From positions 62,001 to 126,000 of the forward strand of contig NZ_BCSX01000040.1 of assembly GCF_001570425.1 (NCBI RefSeq): 64,000 nucleotides of DNA, in the 5' to 3' direction. The stretch is from Mycolicibacterium brisbanense. Its GTDB lineage: Bacteria > Actinomycetota > Actinomycetes > Mycobacteriales > Mycobacteriaceae. The first letter of the stretch is position 1. Each line of letters begins with the position of its first letter. Below the pieces are notes generated by a model. That model did not search any database and was not told the origin of the DNA. It worked only from the letters and a program-made list of their open reading frames with translations. The position numbers were made by a program, and so were the translations under genes. Shown here one piece after another: positions 38,752 to 47,981 of the stretch.

Positions 38752-41685
38752 CTACCAGCCTTCGGTCAACACCCGGTCCAGGGCGTCGGCGTAAAAGTCC
38801 GCGCCGGCAATGTCAATGCACAACGGAGGCTTGGTTTTCAGGATGTTCTGGTGATCGCCGGTGGGTTGGATGATGACGCCGAGCTCGAGCATGCGATTGC
38901 AGATCAGCGTGGTTTCCTCGGTGGCGGGTTCGAGGGTCTCGGGGTCCCGGATCATCTCGACGCCCAGGTACAGGCCGACGCCGTGCACGGTGCCGATGAT
39001 CGGATGCTTGGCGGCGAGGGCCTGCAAGCGTGACTTGAGATGGGCTCCGACGTCAACCGCGTTCTGCTGCAAGCCTTCATCGTGAAGCACGTCGAGCACC
39101 GTCATGCCGATGGTGCACGACAGTGGGCTTCCGCCGGTAGAGGAGAAGAAGTAGCCCTGACTGCGGAACGCCTCGGCGACCTCGCGGCTGGTGACGACCG
39201 CCCCCAGTGGATAGCCGTTGCCGAGTGACTTCGCCATCGACACGATGTCGGGCACGACGCCTTGCTGCTGGAAGCCCCAGAACCAGTGGCCCAGACGGCC
39301 GTAGCCGACCTGCACTTCGTCGGCGACCGCGTAACCGCCGTTCGCCCGGACCGCGCCGTAGACCTTCTCCAGATAGCCGTCCGGCAGTGCCATGCCGCCG
39401 GCATTGCCGTAGACCGTCTCGCAGATGAACGCCGCGGGCGCTCGCCCGTCGCCGGCCAGCTGTTCGATCTGGGCCACCGCCTCGTCGGCGTACCGTCCGA
39501 CGTCAGCACCCCGGTACTTGCCGCGGAAGCTGTTGGGCGATTCCACGGTGTGCACCCAATTAGGCCGGGTGGCAAGCGCATTCGGGTTGTCGGCCGTCGA
39601 CGTCGAGACGGCGTCGGTGCCGTAGGTCCAGCCGTGGTAGGCCTCGCGCATCGCCACCACGTCAGGGCGGCCCGCTGCCGCGATGGCCAGGCGCAACGCG
39701 AGGTCGCTGGCCTCCGAGCCGGAGTTCACCAGGAACACGGTGTCCAGGGGTTCGGGCAACAGGCCGGCCAGGCGCTCACTGAACTCGACGACGGCGGCGT
39801 AGTTGAAACGTGAGTTGGTGTTGAGCCTGCGCAACTGGCGCCCGGCCGCCGCGGCGATCCGCGGGTGGGCGTGCCCGAGCACCGTGACGTTGTTGACCAT
39901 GTCGAGGTAGCAGCGACCGCTGGTCGCCATCAGAAAGTGCCGCCAACCACGTTCGATCTGCGGCGGCCTGCGGTAGTAGTGCTCCTGCACCGGCGCGAAC
40001 GACTGGTCGCGACGCGCGATCAGGTCGCCGTCCGTCGAGGCGGCCAGCACGTCCAAGCCCAGGAGTGGACGCGGGTCACGGCTCAGCGCCAGCCATCCCG
40101 GTGCGAGGGCCGGTGTGGTCAGCGGCGGTGCCTCCGGTGCTCCGACCGGCCGGACAGCCAACTGCACCCATCGGCCGGCCTCGGCGATGCCCAGGGTGCC
40201 GTCGTCGGCCGGGGCAGCGATCCCCGAGACCGTCAACTCGACGTCGCGGCCGCGCAAAGTCACGGAATCCGGTGTGCGGGCAACGATTTCACCGTCGAAC
40301 GGGGAGGCCAGCGGTACGGATTCGGCGGCCCACAGGCTGATCCCGGTCGGCACCACGGCGGGCTCGGCCTGGCTGAGGGCGGGGGCCCGGGTGATCCGGG
40401 GCTGGCCGAACTGGGTGAGCACCAGTCGGGCCCCGTCGGCCACTGCGGCCCTTGCGAGTTCGTCTTCGAGGTCGGGCCGTAACCACGCGCCCGGTACGAA
40501 TCCGGAATCGAGCGCGTCCGAGGTCACCGACAGGTCCAACGTGGTGACGTCGGCCGGATCGAGTCCGGCGATCAGCGGCGTGGCGGTCTGCAGCGGGGCG
40601 ACCGGGGCGCTGAAACCCAGATCGGCCTTGATCAGCTCGGTCATCACGTCCATGGGTACCGAGATGGCCTGCTCGAACATCCGCCATTCACCGTCGGATT
40701 GCTCGGTGATGTAGGCGTTGTCGGGGTCGAGCGCCGCCTGCTGCGCGCCGCTGACGATCAGGACCGCCGTCCGCAGAACGAGCAAGGGCCACAAGACTTC
40801 CGCCTCGGCGGCAGTCAACGGGCGGATCCGGTGGAATGCCCGCACGCCCGGCAGGATGTGCGTCGGGCCGTTGCCGGGATGCTGCAGCACCGAGGACAAC
40901 GTGATCGCCAGTTCACCGACCGCCCAGCTGTGGGTCAGGTCGCCGAGGTCGATGATCCCGTCCGGACGCACGGTCCCACCGGGCGCGTGCGACACCACCA
41001 CGTTGGCGTCGGTCAGGTCCATGTGAATGGCTTGTCGGGGCAGCGCGTCGACGTGCGGTTCGACCCGGGCCCAGGCGGATTGGGCCGCGGCGAGGATGCG
41101 ATCGCGGGCACTGTCGTCGGCGACGTGGGAGGCCAGCGTCGTGACCACCTCAGCCGCGTAGCGCAGGTCCCACTGCAGGATGCGGTCCAGGCCCGGGTGG
41201 TCGAACCCGGCCAGCGCGCGGGTGACGCGGGCGGCGACGTCACCCAGTTCGGCGATGGTGTCCGGGGACAGGTAGCCCGCCTCGATCAGTGCGCCTCCGG
41301 GGAGGTAGCGCAGCAGCCGCACGTACGCCGTACCCTCGACCAATCCGGTTACCTCAGTGCGTATCTCGCCGCGGATGTTGGGCACGGGGACCGCAACCCT
41401 CAGTCCCGGCTCGGTCGTCGCGATCAGGTCGGCTGCAAGATCTTGAGCGGTCAGCTCGGTCTCGTTGAATGCCGGGTTGGCGATCTTGAGCACGCCGACA
41501 ACAGCGTCACCCTTAGTCACCAGGAAGTTCTTGTCCTGTTGGCTGCCCAGCGATTTCGCCTGTGCCTCGATGCCGAAGTGGGTTGCGAGCAGCTCCTCGG
41601 CCTGCGCGTCGGTGACCTGGGGCGCGGGCAGCCCGGACTCGGTCAGGAAGTTGAATCCGACGGTGTTCACACGCTCAGTGGTCAT
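38752..41685 (-). CDS. Fusion of APH-type kinase, central beta-barrel domain and class III aminotransferase/phospho-lyase
   Basis: A 977-residue three-part protein. Residues ~30-340 are an aminoglycoside-phosphotransferase-like kinase (QAIHMDLTDANVVV and IIDLGDLTHS catalytic loops). Residues ~460-540 are small strands of a lipoyl/M23-like barrel (ASPFDGEIVARTPDSVTLRG). Residues ~560-977 are a class III PLP enzyme with DEVQVGYGRLG and the Schiff-base lysine in SMAKSLGNGYPLG near 818. The kinase plus phospho-lyase pair parallels hydroxylysine kinase and ethanolamine-phosphate/phosphohydroxylysine phospho-lyase. ATG 41685 overlaps the hydrolase stop. Confidence 0.88.
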   Translation of the reverse strand: MTTERVNTVGFNFLTESGLPAPQVTDAQAEELLATHFGIEAQAKSLGSQQDKNFLVTKGDAVVGVLKIANPAFNETELTAQDLAADLIATTEPGLRVAVPVPNIRGEIRTEVTGLVEGTAYVRLLRYLPGGALIEAGYLSPDTIAELGDVAARVTRALAGFDHPGLDRILQWDLRYAAEVVTTLASHVADDSARDRILAAAQSAWARVEPHVDALPRQAIHMDLTDANVVVSHAPGGTVRPDGIIDLGDLTHSWAVGELAITLSSVLQHPGNGPTHILPGVRAFHRIRPLTAAEAEVLWPLLVLRTAVLIVSGAQQAALDPDNAYITEQSDGEWRMFEQAISVPMDVMTELIKADLGFSAPVAPLQTATPLIAGLDPADVTTLDLSVTSDALDSGFVPGAWLRPDLEDELARAAVADGARLVLTQFGQPRITRAPALSQAEPAVVPTGISLWAAESVPLASPFDGEIVARTPDSVTLRGRDVELTVSGIAAPADDGTLGIAEAGRWVQLAVRPVGAPEAPPLTTPALAPGWLALSRDPRPLLGLDVLAASTDGDLIARRDQSFAPVQEHYYRRPPQIERGWRHFLMATSGRCYLDMVNNVTVLGHAHPRIAAAAGRQLRRLNTNSRFNYAAVVEFSERLAGLLPEPLDTVFLVNSGSEASDLALRLAIAAAGRPDVVAMREAYHGWTYGTDAVSTSTADNPNALATRPNWVHTVESPNSFRGKYRGADVGRYADEAVAQIEQLAGDGRAPAAFICETVYGNAGGMALPDGYLEKVYGAVRANGGYAVADEVQVGYGRLGHWFWGFQQQGVVPDIVSMAKSLGNGYPLGAVVTSREVAEAFRSQGYFFSSTGGSPLSCTIGMTVLDVLHDEGLQQNAVDVGAHLKSRLQALAAKHPIIGTVHGVGLYLGVEMIRDPETLEPATEETTLICNRMLELGVIIQPTGDHQNILKTKPPLCIDIAGADFYADALDRVLTEGW

Positions 41686-42548
41686 CGGTTCACGAACTCC
41701 ACGACAACTTCGGTGAACGCGTCGTTGTCGTCGCCTGCGGCGGTGTGCCCCGCTTCGGAAAGCTCGGTGAACTCCGCGGCGGGCACCTTCTCCAGGAAGT
41801 CCTGGACCCCTTCGGTGCTCACCACATCCGACAGCTTTCCGCGGATCAACAGGATCGGGACGGTCAGGTTCATCGCTGCATGCTCCAGTTTCTCTACCCG
41901 CATGAACGGGTCGTCTTCGGGTTTGGTCAAGAATGCGGGATCCCAGTGCCAGTACCATCGGCCGTCGCGCAGCCGCAGGTTCTTCTTCAGTCCTTCGGCG
42001 CTGCGCGGTTTGGTGCGGTGCGGCAGATACTCGGCGACGGCGTCGGCCGCCTGCTCCAGCGAGTCGAAGCCGTGCACGTGGTTGAACATGAAATCGCGGA
42101 TGCGGGCGCTGCCACTTTTCTCGAACCGGGGCACCACGTCGACGAGCACCAGCTTGGTCACCAGGTCCGGCCCTGCCTCGTGCGCGGCGAGGATCCCCGT
42201 CAACCCACCCATGCTCGCGCCGATCAACACCACAGGCCGGGCCAGCTGATTGAGGATCTGCACCACGTCGCCACACAGTGCTTCGATCGAATAGTTCGCG
42301 CTGGGGGAGCGGTCACTGTCGCCGTGGCCGCGCGAATCCAGAGCGATGACACGCAGTCCCTGGTCAGCCAGGATCTGGCCGGTGTTCTTCCAGGAGTGCC
42401 GGTTCTGCCCGCCGCCGTGCAGCAACAGCACGACTGGCCGGTCGGGGGGTGCGTCGGCGTTCCATTCGTCGCCCACCAAGCTGAGGTCGTCGACCCCGCG
42501 GAACGTGACGACGCGTGATTCGCTGTGTTTCCCGGTGCTCACGGACAT
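41682..42548 (-). CDS. Alpha/beta hydrolase
   Basis: A 288-residue hydrolase from ATG 42548 (ribosome site GAGAGGA). Oxyanion motif LLLHGGGQNRHSW, nucleophile S112 in GASMGG, and histidine in EAGHTAAGDD near 268 complete the triad. It is translationally coupled (ATGA) to the kinase-aminotransferase fusion downstream, so both likely act in one catabolic route, for example opening an ester or amide before phosphorylation and phospho-lyase cleavage. Exact substrate unknown. Confidence 0.9.
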   Translation of the reverse strand: MSVSTGKHSESRVVTFRGVDDLSLVGDEWNADAPPDRPVVLLLHGGGQNRHSWKNTGQILADQGLRVIALDSRGHGDSDRSPSANYSIEALCGDVVQILNQLARPVVLIGASMGGLTGILAAHEAGPDLVTKLVLVDVVPRFEKSGSARIRDFMFNHVHGFDSLEQAADAVAEYLPHRTKPRSAEGLKKNLRLRDGRWYWHWDPAFLTKPEDDPFMRVEKLEHAAMNLTVPILLIRGKLSDVVSTEGVQDFLEKVPAAEFTELSEAGHTAAGDDNDAFTEVVVEFVNR

Positions 42549-42658
42549 TCCTCTCGGCCGCCCCCGTGCGTACGTTACCCAGGGCCGCGGTGAGTTTCGG
42601 CCGCAGGGAGGGTCTGTTCCGGAAACGACACCCGCCGAGCATGCCAAGGAGAGCTCAA

Positions 42659-43096
42659 ATGCCACCCATCACGCCCGCCCTCTGGTTCGACGGTCATCTC
42701 GCCGAAGCCGCCGAGTTCTACCTCTCGGTGTTCCCCAACTCGTCGATCGAAGAGCTCAACGACGTGTCGGTGGTTTTCGTGCTGGACGGCCACCGGTTCA
42801 TCGGCATCAACGGCGGCCCGCAGTTCCCGTTCACCGAGGCGGTGTCGTTCATGATCGACTGCAAAGACCAGGACGAAGTCGACTACTACTGGAACCGCCT
42901 CACCGACGGCGGGGAGGAATCGCAGTGCGGCTGGCTCAAGGATCGCTACGGGTTGAGCTGGCAGGTTGTCCCGGACCGGCTGTTCGAACTGATCGGTGAT
43001 CCAGATCCGGCAAGGGCGCAGGCCGCGACCAAGGCGATGATGGGCATGCGCAAACTCGTGGTCGCCGAGTTGGAGGCGGCGGCCGACGGCGCATAG
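42659..43096 (+). CDS. VOC family protein (PhnB/3-dmu-9 type)
   Basis: A 145-residue protein from ATG 42659 with ribosome site AAGGAGA. TPALWFDGHLAEAAEFYLSVFPNSSI, GHRFIGINGGPQFPFTEAVSFMIDCKDQDEVDYYWNRLTDGGEESQCGWLKDRYGLSWQVVPDRL is the typical sequence of PhnB-like VOC proteins, often called 3-demethylubiquinone methyltransferase domain proteins although they are not methyltransferases. Substrate unknown. It is divergent from the hydrolase operon. Confidence 0.9.
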   Translation: MPPITPALWFDGHLAEAAEFYLSVFPNSSIEELNDVSVVFVLDGHRFIGINGGPQFPFTEAVSFMIDCKDQDEVDYYWNRLTDGGEESQCGWLKDRYGLSWQVVPDRLFELIGDPDPARAQAATKAMMGMRKLVVAELEAAADGA

Positions 43097-43200
43097 CTCC
43101 GTGCGCCGACAGCCGCCCACCGGGCACGACGCTGCGGCACGTTACGTTGGACGGCGAGTGTGTGAACTTGCACACGTGGCTGTCCCGCGGAGGAGCGTTC

Positions 43201-43806
43201 ATGGCAGACGACGGCACCGACGAGTCGGTCGAGTCGGCTGAGGCCGAGCAGAAACCCGACCGCGAACCGGAGCCCGAGACCGAAGACTCCGAGCCCGCAG
43301 ATGCCGGCATGAGCGCGCGGCCGCGGTTATCGCAGGTGCGGTTGGCGGCCCTCGCCGGAGCGGCAGTGGTGGTCGTCTTGGCGGCGGCCACCGGGTGGCT
43401 CGGGTTTCGCGCTGTACAGACTCATCTGGCCGACGAGAAGCGCCAGATGTTCCTCGACGCCGGCCGGCAGGCGGCGTTGGCACTGACCAACGTCGACTGG
43501 GAACACGCCGACGACGACGTAGCGCGGGTGCTCGACTCGGCCAGTGGTCAGTTCTACGACGATTTCGAGAGACGGTCACAGTCGTATCTCGCGGTCGTCA
43601 AGCAGGCCAAATCGAAGTCCGTCGGCACCATCACCGGTTCAGCGCTGGTGTCCGCGTCGGACACCGACGCGCGGGTGATGGTGGCGGTGACGGTCAACTC
43701 GAGCAATGCCGGCGTGGCCGATCGGACGCGGTACTGGCGGATGGTGCTGACGATGCAGCAGAACCCGGGTGCGCCGAAGGTGTCCAACGTGGATTTCATC
43801 CAGTGA
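43201..43806 (+). CDS. Mce-associated membrane protein
   Basis: A 201-residue protein: acidic cytoplasmic N-terminus (residues 1-40), one membrane segment (LAALAGAAVVVVLAAATGWLGF, 48-69) and an NTF2-like extracytoplasmic domain (QAALALTNVDWEHADDDVARVLDSASGQFYDDF). This is the form of Mce-associated (Mas) proteins that stabilise Mce lipid importers. ATG 43201 has GGAGGAG before it. It overlaps the next Mce-associated gene by GTGA. No mce genes are inside the window, so it is an orphan set. Confidence 0.88.
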   Translation: MADDGTDESVESAEAEQKPDREPEPETEDSEPADAGMSARPRLSQVRLAALAGAAVVVVLAAATGWLGFRAVQTHLADEKRQMFLDAGRQAALALTNVDWEHADDDVARVLDSASGQFYDDFERRSQSYLAVVKQAKSKSVGTITGSALVSASDTDARVMVAVTVNSSNAGVADRTRYWRMVLTMQQNPGAPKVSNVDFIQ

Positions 43807-44321
43807 CCGGCAAACACGCTTTCGAGCCGACGAGGCGCTCGCGGATCCTGGTGCTCGGCGTGCTGCCTGCACTCGCACTGCTGCTCACGGTGGCCGCCGC
43901 AATCTTCAAGTGGCAGGTTGCCGCATCGACCGGGGCCGAGCGGGCCCGCACCGAATCCGTTCAGGCGGCACGGGATATCACCGTCGAGATGCTCTCCTAC
44001 CAGCCCGACACAGTCGAGCAGCAACTCCACGCCGCGCGCGAGAAGATGACGGGACAGTTTCTCGGCATCTACACGGCGATGATCGAGAACGCCGTCATTC
44101 CGGGGGCCAAGTCGCAGGGCGTCACCGCGGTCGCCGAGGTGCCGCAGGCCGGTTCGGTGAGCGCCAGTCCCGACCATGCGGAGGTGCTGCTGTATCTGAA
44201 CCAGACCGTCACCGTCGCCCAGAAACCGCCGCAGATAACGTTGTCGACGGTGCGGGTCACCATGGTGAACGAGGGCGGGCGGTGGTTGATGTCGAAGTTC
44301 GAACCGGTGGTGCCACAGTGA
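43803..44321 (+). CDS. Second Mce-associated membrane protein
   Basis: A 172-residue protein from GTG 43803, overlapping the previous stop. It has a single membrane segment near the N-terminus (RILVLGVLPALALLLTVAAAIFKW) and an NTF2-like outer domain (ARDITVEMLSYQPDTVEQQLHAAREKMTGQFLGIYTAMIENAVIPGAKSQGV). It is the paired partner of the preceding protein, as such genes usually occur in twos. Its stop overlaps the GTG start of the hydrolase gene. Confidence 0.88.
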   Translation: MTGKHAFEPTRRSRILVLGVLPALALLLTVAAAIFKWQVAASTGAERARTESVQAARDITVEMLSYQPDTVEQQLHAAREKMTGQFLGIYTAMIENAVIPGAKSQGVTAVAEVPQAGSVSASPDHAEVLLYLNQTVTVAQKPPQITLSTVRVTMVNEGGRWLMSKFEPVVPQ

Positions 44322-45232
44322 CCGAGCCCCGCTGGTGTGACGTCAGCACCCCCGCCGTCCAACTGCGGGCGCTCGTGTGGGGCCCGCAGGACGGGCCGAT
44401 CGCGTTGTGTCTGCACGGTTTTCCCGACACCGCCTACGGCTGGCGCACGGTCGCTCCCACTTTGGCCGCTGCCGGCTGGAAGGTGGTGGCACCGTTTCAG
44501 CGCGGCTATGTGCCGTCGGGAATCCCGGCAGACGGCAGCTACCACGTCGGCGCATTGATGGATGATGCGCTGCGCGTACTCGAATCGGTCGGGCCGACGG
44601 GGCGCGACGTGGTCATCGGGCACGACTGGGGGGCCATGGCGGCCACCGGGCTTTCGGCGTTGCCCGACGGACCGTTTGAGCGCGCCGTGATCATGTCGGT
44701 ACCGCCGTTTGCGTCGTTCCAGCCGCTGGGGCGTGTGCCCGACGGTGCCAGGCTCGCGGCCCAGTTGCCACGTCAGCTCCTGCGTAGCTGGTACATGTTG
44801 TATTTCCAATTGCCCTGGCTGCCTGAGCGTTCCGCATCGTGGGTCGTGCCCCGGCTCTGGCATTGGTGGTCGCCTGGATACGCCGCTGACGACGATCTGC
44901 GGCACGTCGACGCCGCGATCGGTGCGCCGGCGCGGTGGCGTGCGGCGATCGGCTACTACCGGGCGATGCTCCGCGGAACCACGCCCCCGGCCCGGTACGC
45001 GAGCCTGCACCAGCACTGGATGTCCCCACCGCTGATCCCGTCGCTGTACCTGCATGGAGCCGACGATGGTTGTGCCACACCGGATTACGCGCGATGGGTG
45101 GAGAGGATCCTGCCCGAGGGCAGTGACGTCGGCATCGTCGCGCGGGCCGGGCACTTCCTGCAGCTCGAACAGCCCGACGCGGTCGCCGGACACATCCTGG
45201 ACTTCATCGGCACCGCGCGGGCGCCGCAGTAG
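44318..45232 (+). CDS. Alpha/beta hydrolase (epoxide hydrolase/haloalkane dehalogenase-like)
   Basis: A 304-residue enzyme from GTG 44318 coupled to the Mce-associated gene. The oxyanion motif is HGFPD (33-37) and the nucleophile is aspartate, D103 in GHDWGAM, which marks the epoxide hydrolase/dehalogenase branch rather than serine esterases. The acid/histidine end is GADDGC and RAGHFLQLEQP. Cap-domain substrate determinants are not readable. It is part of a four-gene operon ending with an acyltransferase-like gene. Confidence 0.88.
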   Translation: MTEPRWCDVSTPAVQLRALVWGPQDGPIALCLHGFPDTAYGWRTVAPTLAAAGWKVVAPFQRGYVPSGIPADGSYHVGALMDDALRVLESVGPTGRDVVIGHDWGAMAATGLSALPDGPFERAVIMSVPPFASFQPLGRVPDGARLAAQLPRQLLRSWYMLYFQLPWLPERSASWVVPRLWHWWSPGYAADDDLRHVDAAIGAPARWRAAIGYYRAMLRGTTPPARYASLHQHWMSPPLIPSLYLHGADDGCATPDYARWVERILPEGSDVGIVARAGHFLQLEQPDAVAGHILDFIGTARAPQ

Positions 45233-46491
45233 TGCGTAGGCTGGCGGCGATCGACGCCCAGAACTACTGGATGTCGGCCGCGATTCCGAATAATCAGTTT
45301 CTCCTGTACGGGTTCGCCGGTGCGCCAACAGATCTGGATGCGGCGGTGCGTGACGTGCGTCAGCGCGCCCAGTGCTGCCCCGAACTGGGTCTGCGGATCA
45401 GAGACGACCACCGGCTGAGATACCCGGTGTGGGAACCCCGCCACGTCGGCGACGACCAGTTCGTCGTGCACGATCTCGGCGAACCGGGCTTCGACGATTG
45501 TCTTTCCGCGCTGACTGCTTTGGCCGGTGACCAGCTCGACGCGGCTCGAGCCACCTGGCGGGTGCACGTTTTCCCTCGGGTCCGCGACATTCCCGCGGTC
45601 ACCGGCGTGGGGACGGTGATCGTCATGCAGACGGCGCACGCGCTGGCCGACGGTGGCCGGTCGGCGGATTTGGCGGGGTTGATGTTCGGCAGGCCGGGCG
45701 GTGTGCGTGCCGTCGAGGTGCCCCGCTTGGTGACCGCCAGGCTGCCCTGGCGCGCCGCGCAAGCAGCGCGGTGGCACCGAGTGCTGGTGCGCGACGAGGA
45801 GGATGGCCGGGTCCCGCGGCAGGCGGATTCCCGTGCGGCGCTGCGTAGTAACGCCGCACCCGCCGGAGCGATATCGGTGCGCACGATCGTCCGTAACCGC
45901 GATGAGCTGGGCGGTCCGACCGTCACGGTCGCGGTGCTCGCCGCGGTGTCCGCGGCCCTCGCTGAGCACCTACGTGAGCTAGGCGACGATCCTGCGGATC
46001 TGGGTGCGGAGGTGCCGATGGCCAAAGCCGGTCCCCGCACGGCGAACAACCAATTCGGCAATGTCGGCATCGGGCTGTATCCGACGCTGGACCGGGACGC
46101 CCGCATCGGACGGATCGTGGAGGATCTCGCCCAGCGGCGTCGTCGTGCGCAGCATCCCGCGATGCTCGCCGCCAGCCGGGCCTACGCCGCCACGCCGGCC
46201 CCGTTGTTACGTTGGGGTGTAAGACAATTCGATGCGTCGTTGCGTTCGCCCACGGTGACCGGCAATACGGTGGTGTCCAGCGTCAACCGCGGTGCGGCAG
46301 ATCTGCGCTTCGCTGGCACGCCGGTGGTGATGACGGCCGGATACCCGGCGCTGTCGCCGATGATGGGCCTGACGCACGGTGTGCACGGCATCGGCGCCAC
46401 CGTGGCGGTCAGCGTCCACGCGGCCGAGTCGGCGGTCGGCGATGTCGATGCCTATGTGGCCCGGCTTGAGCGGGCGTTGACTAGCCGCTGA
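45232..46491 (+). CDS. WS/DGAT-like acyltransferase (condensation-fold)
   Basis: A 419-residue protein from GTG 45232 sharing one base with the previous stop. HALADGG near residue 135 corresponds to the HHxxxDG catalytic motif of wax ester synthase/diacylglycerol acyltransferases, but the first of the two histidines is replaced (QTAHALADGG). The C-terminal VVSSVNRGAADLRFAGTPVV ... GLTHGVHGIGATVAVSVHA is the DUF1298 type end. It may make acyl esters or be a non-storage acyltransferase. The last 11 bases overlap the convergent DUF899 gene. Confidence 0.75.
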   Translation: MRRLAAIDAQNYWMSAAIPNNQFLLYGFAGAPTDLDAAVRDVRQRAQCCPELGLRIRDDHRLRYPVWEPRHVGDDQFVVHDLGEPGFDDCLSALTALAGDQLDAARATWRVHVFPRVRDIPAVTGVGTVIVMQTAHALADGGRSADLAGLMFGRPGGVRAVEVPRLVTARLPWRAAQAARWHRVLVRDEEDGRVPRQADSRAALRSNAAPAGAISVRTIVRNRDELGGPTVTVAVLAAVSAALAEHLRELGDDPADLGAEVPMAKAGPRTANNQFGNVGIGLYPTLDRDARIGRIVEDLAQRRRRAQHPAMLAASRAYAATPAPLLRWGVRQFDASLRSPTVTGNTVVSSVNRGAADLRFAGTPVVMTAGYPALSPMMGLTHGVHGIGATVAVSVHAAESAVGDVDAYVARLERALTSR

Positions 46492-47212
46492 GGTCGTCGG
46501 ACCGGCCCGCGGCCAACCGGGACCACTGCGGTATCGGCCTGCCGTCGATGCGTGTGTTGGAACCGTCGACCTGCCAGTGCTGCGGCCAGCCCTCAGGTGA
46601 GTCCTCCCACGGCTCTTGACGTCCGTACACGGTGAGGTCCATGAGCGCGTAGCTGTAGTCCATCGCTTCCACGCCGCGGCGCGTGGTCCAGTACGTCTCG
46701 AAGACCCGGTCACCGTCGCGCAGGTAGCAGACGATGTGCATCATCCCGACGCTGCGCCCGACCAGGAGGGTGTCCAGTGCGGGCAGGGCGGAATACCAGG
46801 GCACCTGCCAGCCCATGAACTCGCGGTACCGCGCCGTTTCGGGGTACGGGCCCTGCGCGAAGACCGCGTAGGTGATGTCTCGGGAGTGCAGGTAGGACAG
46901 CTCGGCGACCTGCGTCGTCACCCACGTGCATCCCTCGCATTGCTCCGGTGCGGGATGTCCGGTGTGCCACATGAAGTGATACACCAGCAGTTGGCGCCGG
47001 CCTTCGAAAGCGTCGAGCAGCGTGGTCGGGCCGTCGGCTCCGATCAACTCCGCTGTCGCATCCACCTCCACCATGGGCAGCCGCCTGCGCGCGGCTGCGA
47101 TCGCGTCGCCTTCACGGGTGTGCGCCTTCTCGCGCACCCGCAGTGCGGCGAGGTCGACTTCGAACACCGAGCGGTCCACAATCACCGGCCGGCTTGATGT
47201 TTCGCTGTTCAC
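46481..47212 (-). CDS. DUF899 (thioredoxin-like) family protein
   Basis: A 243-residue protein with REKAHTREGDAIAAARRRLPMVEVD followed by FEGRRQLLVYHFMWHTGHPAPEQCEGCTWVTTQVAELSYLHSRD, the DUF899 pattern with a CxxC in a thioredoxin-like fold. The family is annotated as predicted dithiol-disulfide oxidoreductase. ATG 47212. It lies 8 bases after the mycothiol-dependent-type gene on the same strand, so the two are co-transcribed, a pairing consistent with thiol or xenobiotic metabolism. Confidence 0.85.
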   Translation of the reverse strand: MNSETSSRPVIVDRSVFEVDLAALRVREKAHTREGDAIAAARRRLPMVEVDATAELIGADGPTTLLDAFEGRRQLLVYHFMWHTGHPAPEQCEGCTWVTTQVAELSYLHSRDITYAVFAQGPYPETARYREFMGWQVPWYSALPALDTLLVGRSVGMMHIVCYLRDGDRVFETYWTTRRGVEAMDYSYALMDLTVYGRQEPWEDSPEGWPQHWQVDGSNTRIDGRPIPQWSRLAAGRSDDLSG

Positions 47213-47220
47213 AGGTCCTC

Positions 47221-47877
47221 CTACTCGGTCAGGTCAGCGTCGGCGGGACCGAACAGGTACAGGTGTTCGAGTACCGGGGTGGGATCGGCCGACCAGTCCA
47301 TGGCTGCGAGTTGACCGCGGCTACGTCGCCCGGTGCGCCACCGCAAAACCTCGAATCGGGTGGTGCGAAGGCCTATCTCGCCGCCGCCCTGCGGGCCGGT
47401 GCGGTAGTCCCCGTCCTCGACGGTCACCCGCAACGGCATCGGAGTCTTCAGGATGTTGAGCAGTTGATCGGAGGTTTGCGACACGGCGGCGTCGTGGCGG
47501 GCGCCGGGGGCGGCGAGGGCACCCCGGATATCGTGCTCGTGCACCACGATGTCGCCGAGCGGGGGAGCGGTTCCCCGCTCGGCGAGGCGGTGCAACCGGG
47601 TTGCCGCGGCGTCCCAGGCGGCCAGCACATCGGTGGTGTCGTGTCCGTCGAAACGTGCTATCTGCGCGGCGGTTTCGGCGTCGGACGGCGGTGGCGTCAG
47701 CGTGCCGGCAGCCCAGTCTTCGGCGACCGCGGTCATGTGCGCGACGACATCGCGTACCGACCACAGTGGGCAGGCCGGCACGTTGACCTCCCACGCGTCC
47801 TCGGTCATCAGGTCGACGATGCGCTGCCGCGTATCGCGGTAGAGGGTCCAGACGTACACGGGGTCGGCGGTCGTCAT
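47221..47877 (-). CDS. Mycothiol-dependent maleylpyruvate isomerase family (DinB/MDMPI-fold) protein
   Basis: A 218-residue protein. CPLWSVRDVVAHMTAVAEDW (H47 in VVAHM) and DIVVHEHDIRGAL (H113/H115) give the metal-ligand pattern of the MDMPI/DinB fold. Members use mycothiol or act as metal-dependent thiol transferases. Two TetR-type palindromes (47949-47964 and about 47902-47919) precede it, and it is followed by the DUF899 gene. The substrate is not deducible. Confidence 0.8.
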   Translation of the reverse strand: MTTADPVYVWTLYRDTRQRIVDLMTEDAWEVNVPACPLWSVRDVVAHMTAVAEDWAAGTLTPPPSDAETAAQIARFDGHDTTDVLAAWDAAATRLHRLAERGTAPPLGDIVVHEHDIRGALAAPGARHDAAVSQTSDQLLNILKTPMPLRVTVEDGDYRTGPQGGGEIGLRTTRFEVLRWRTGRRSRGQLAAMDWSADPTPVLEHLYLFGPADADLTE

Positions 47878-47948
47878 GAGCCATCCCTTTCAGTCGTTAA
47901 ACAAATCTGTTGAATATTTCTCCAGCACATCACGGCGCACGGAAATAG

Positions 47949-47964
47949 TCAACAAAGTTGTTGA
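47949..47964. promoter_or_regulatory. TetR-type palindrome upstream of the MDMPI-type gene
   Basis: TCAACAA-AG-TTGTTGA is a palindrome with perfect 7-bp arms. A related imperfect copy (TTCAACAGATTTGTTTAA on the minus strand) lies about 45 bases nearer to the gene. Together they look like twin operators in the promoter of the 47877 gene. Confidence 0.6.
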
Positions 47965-47981
47965 ACGATTGTCGGGTTCGC

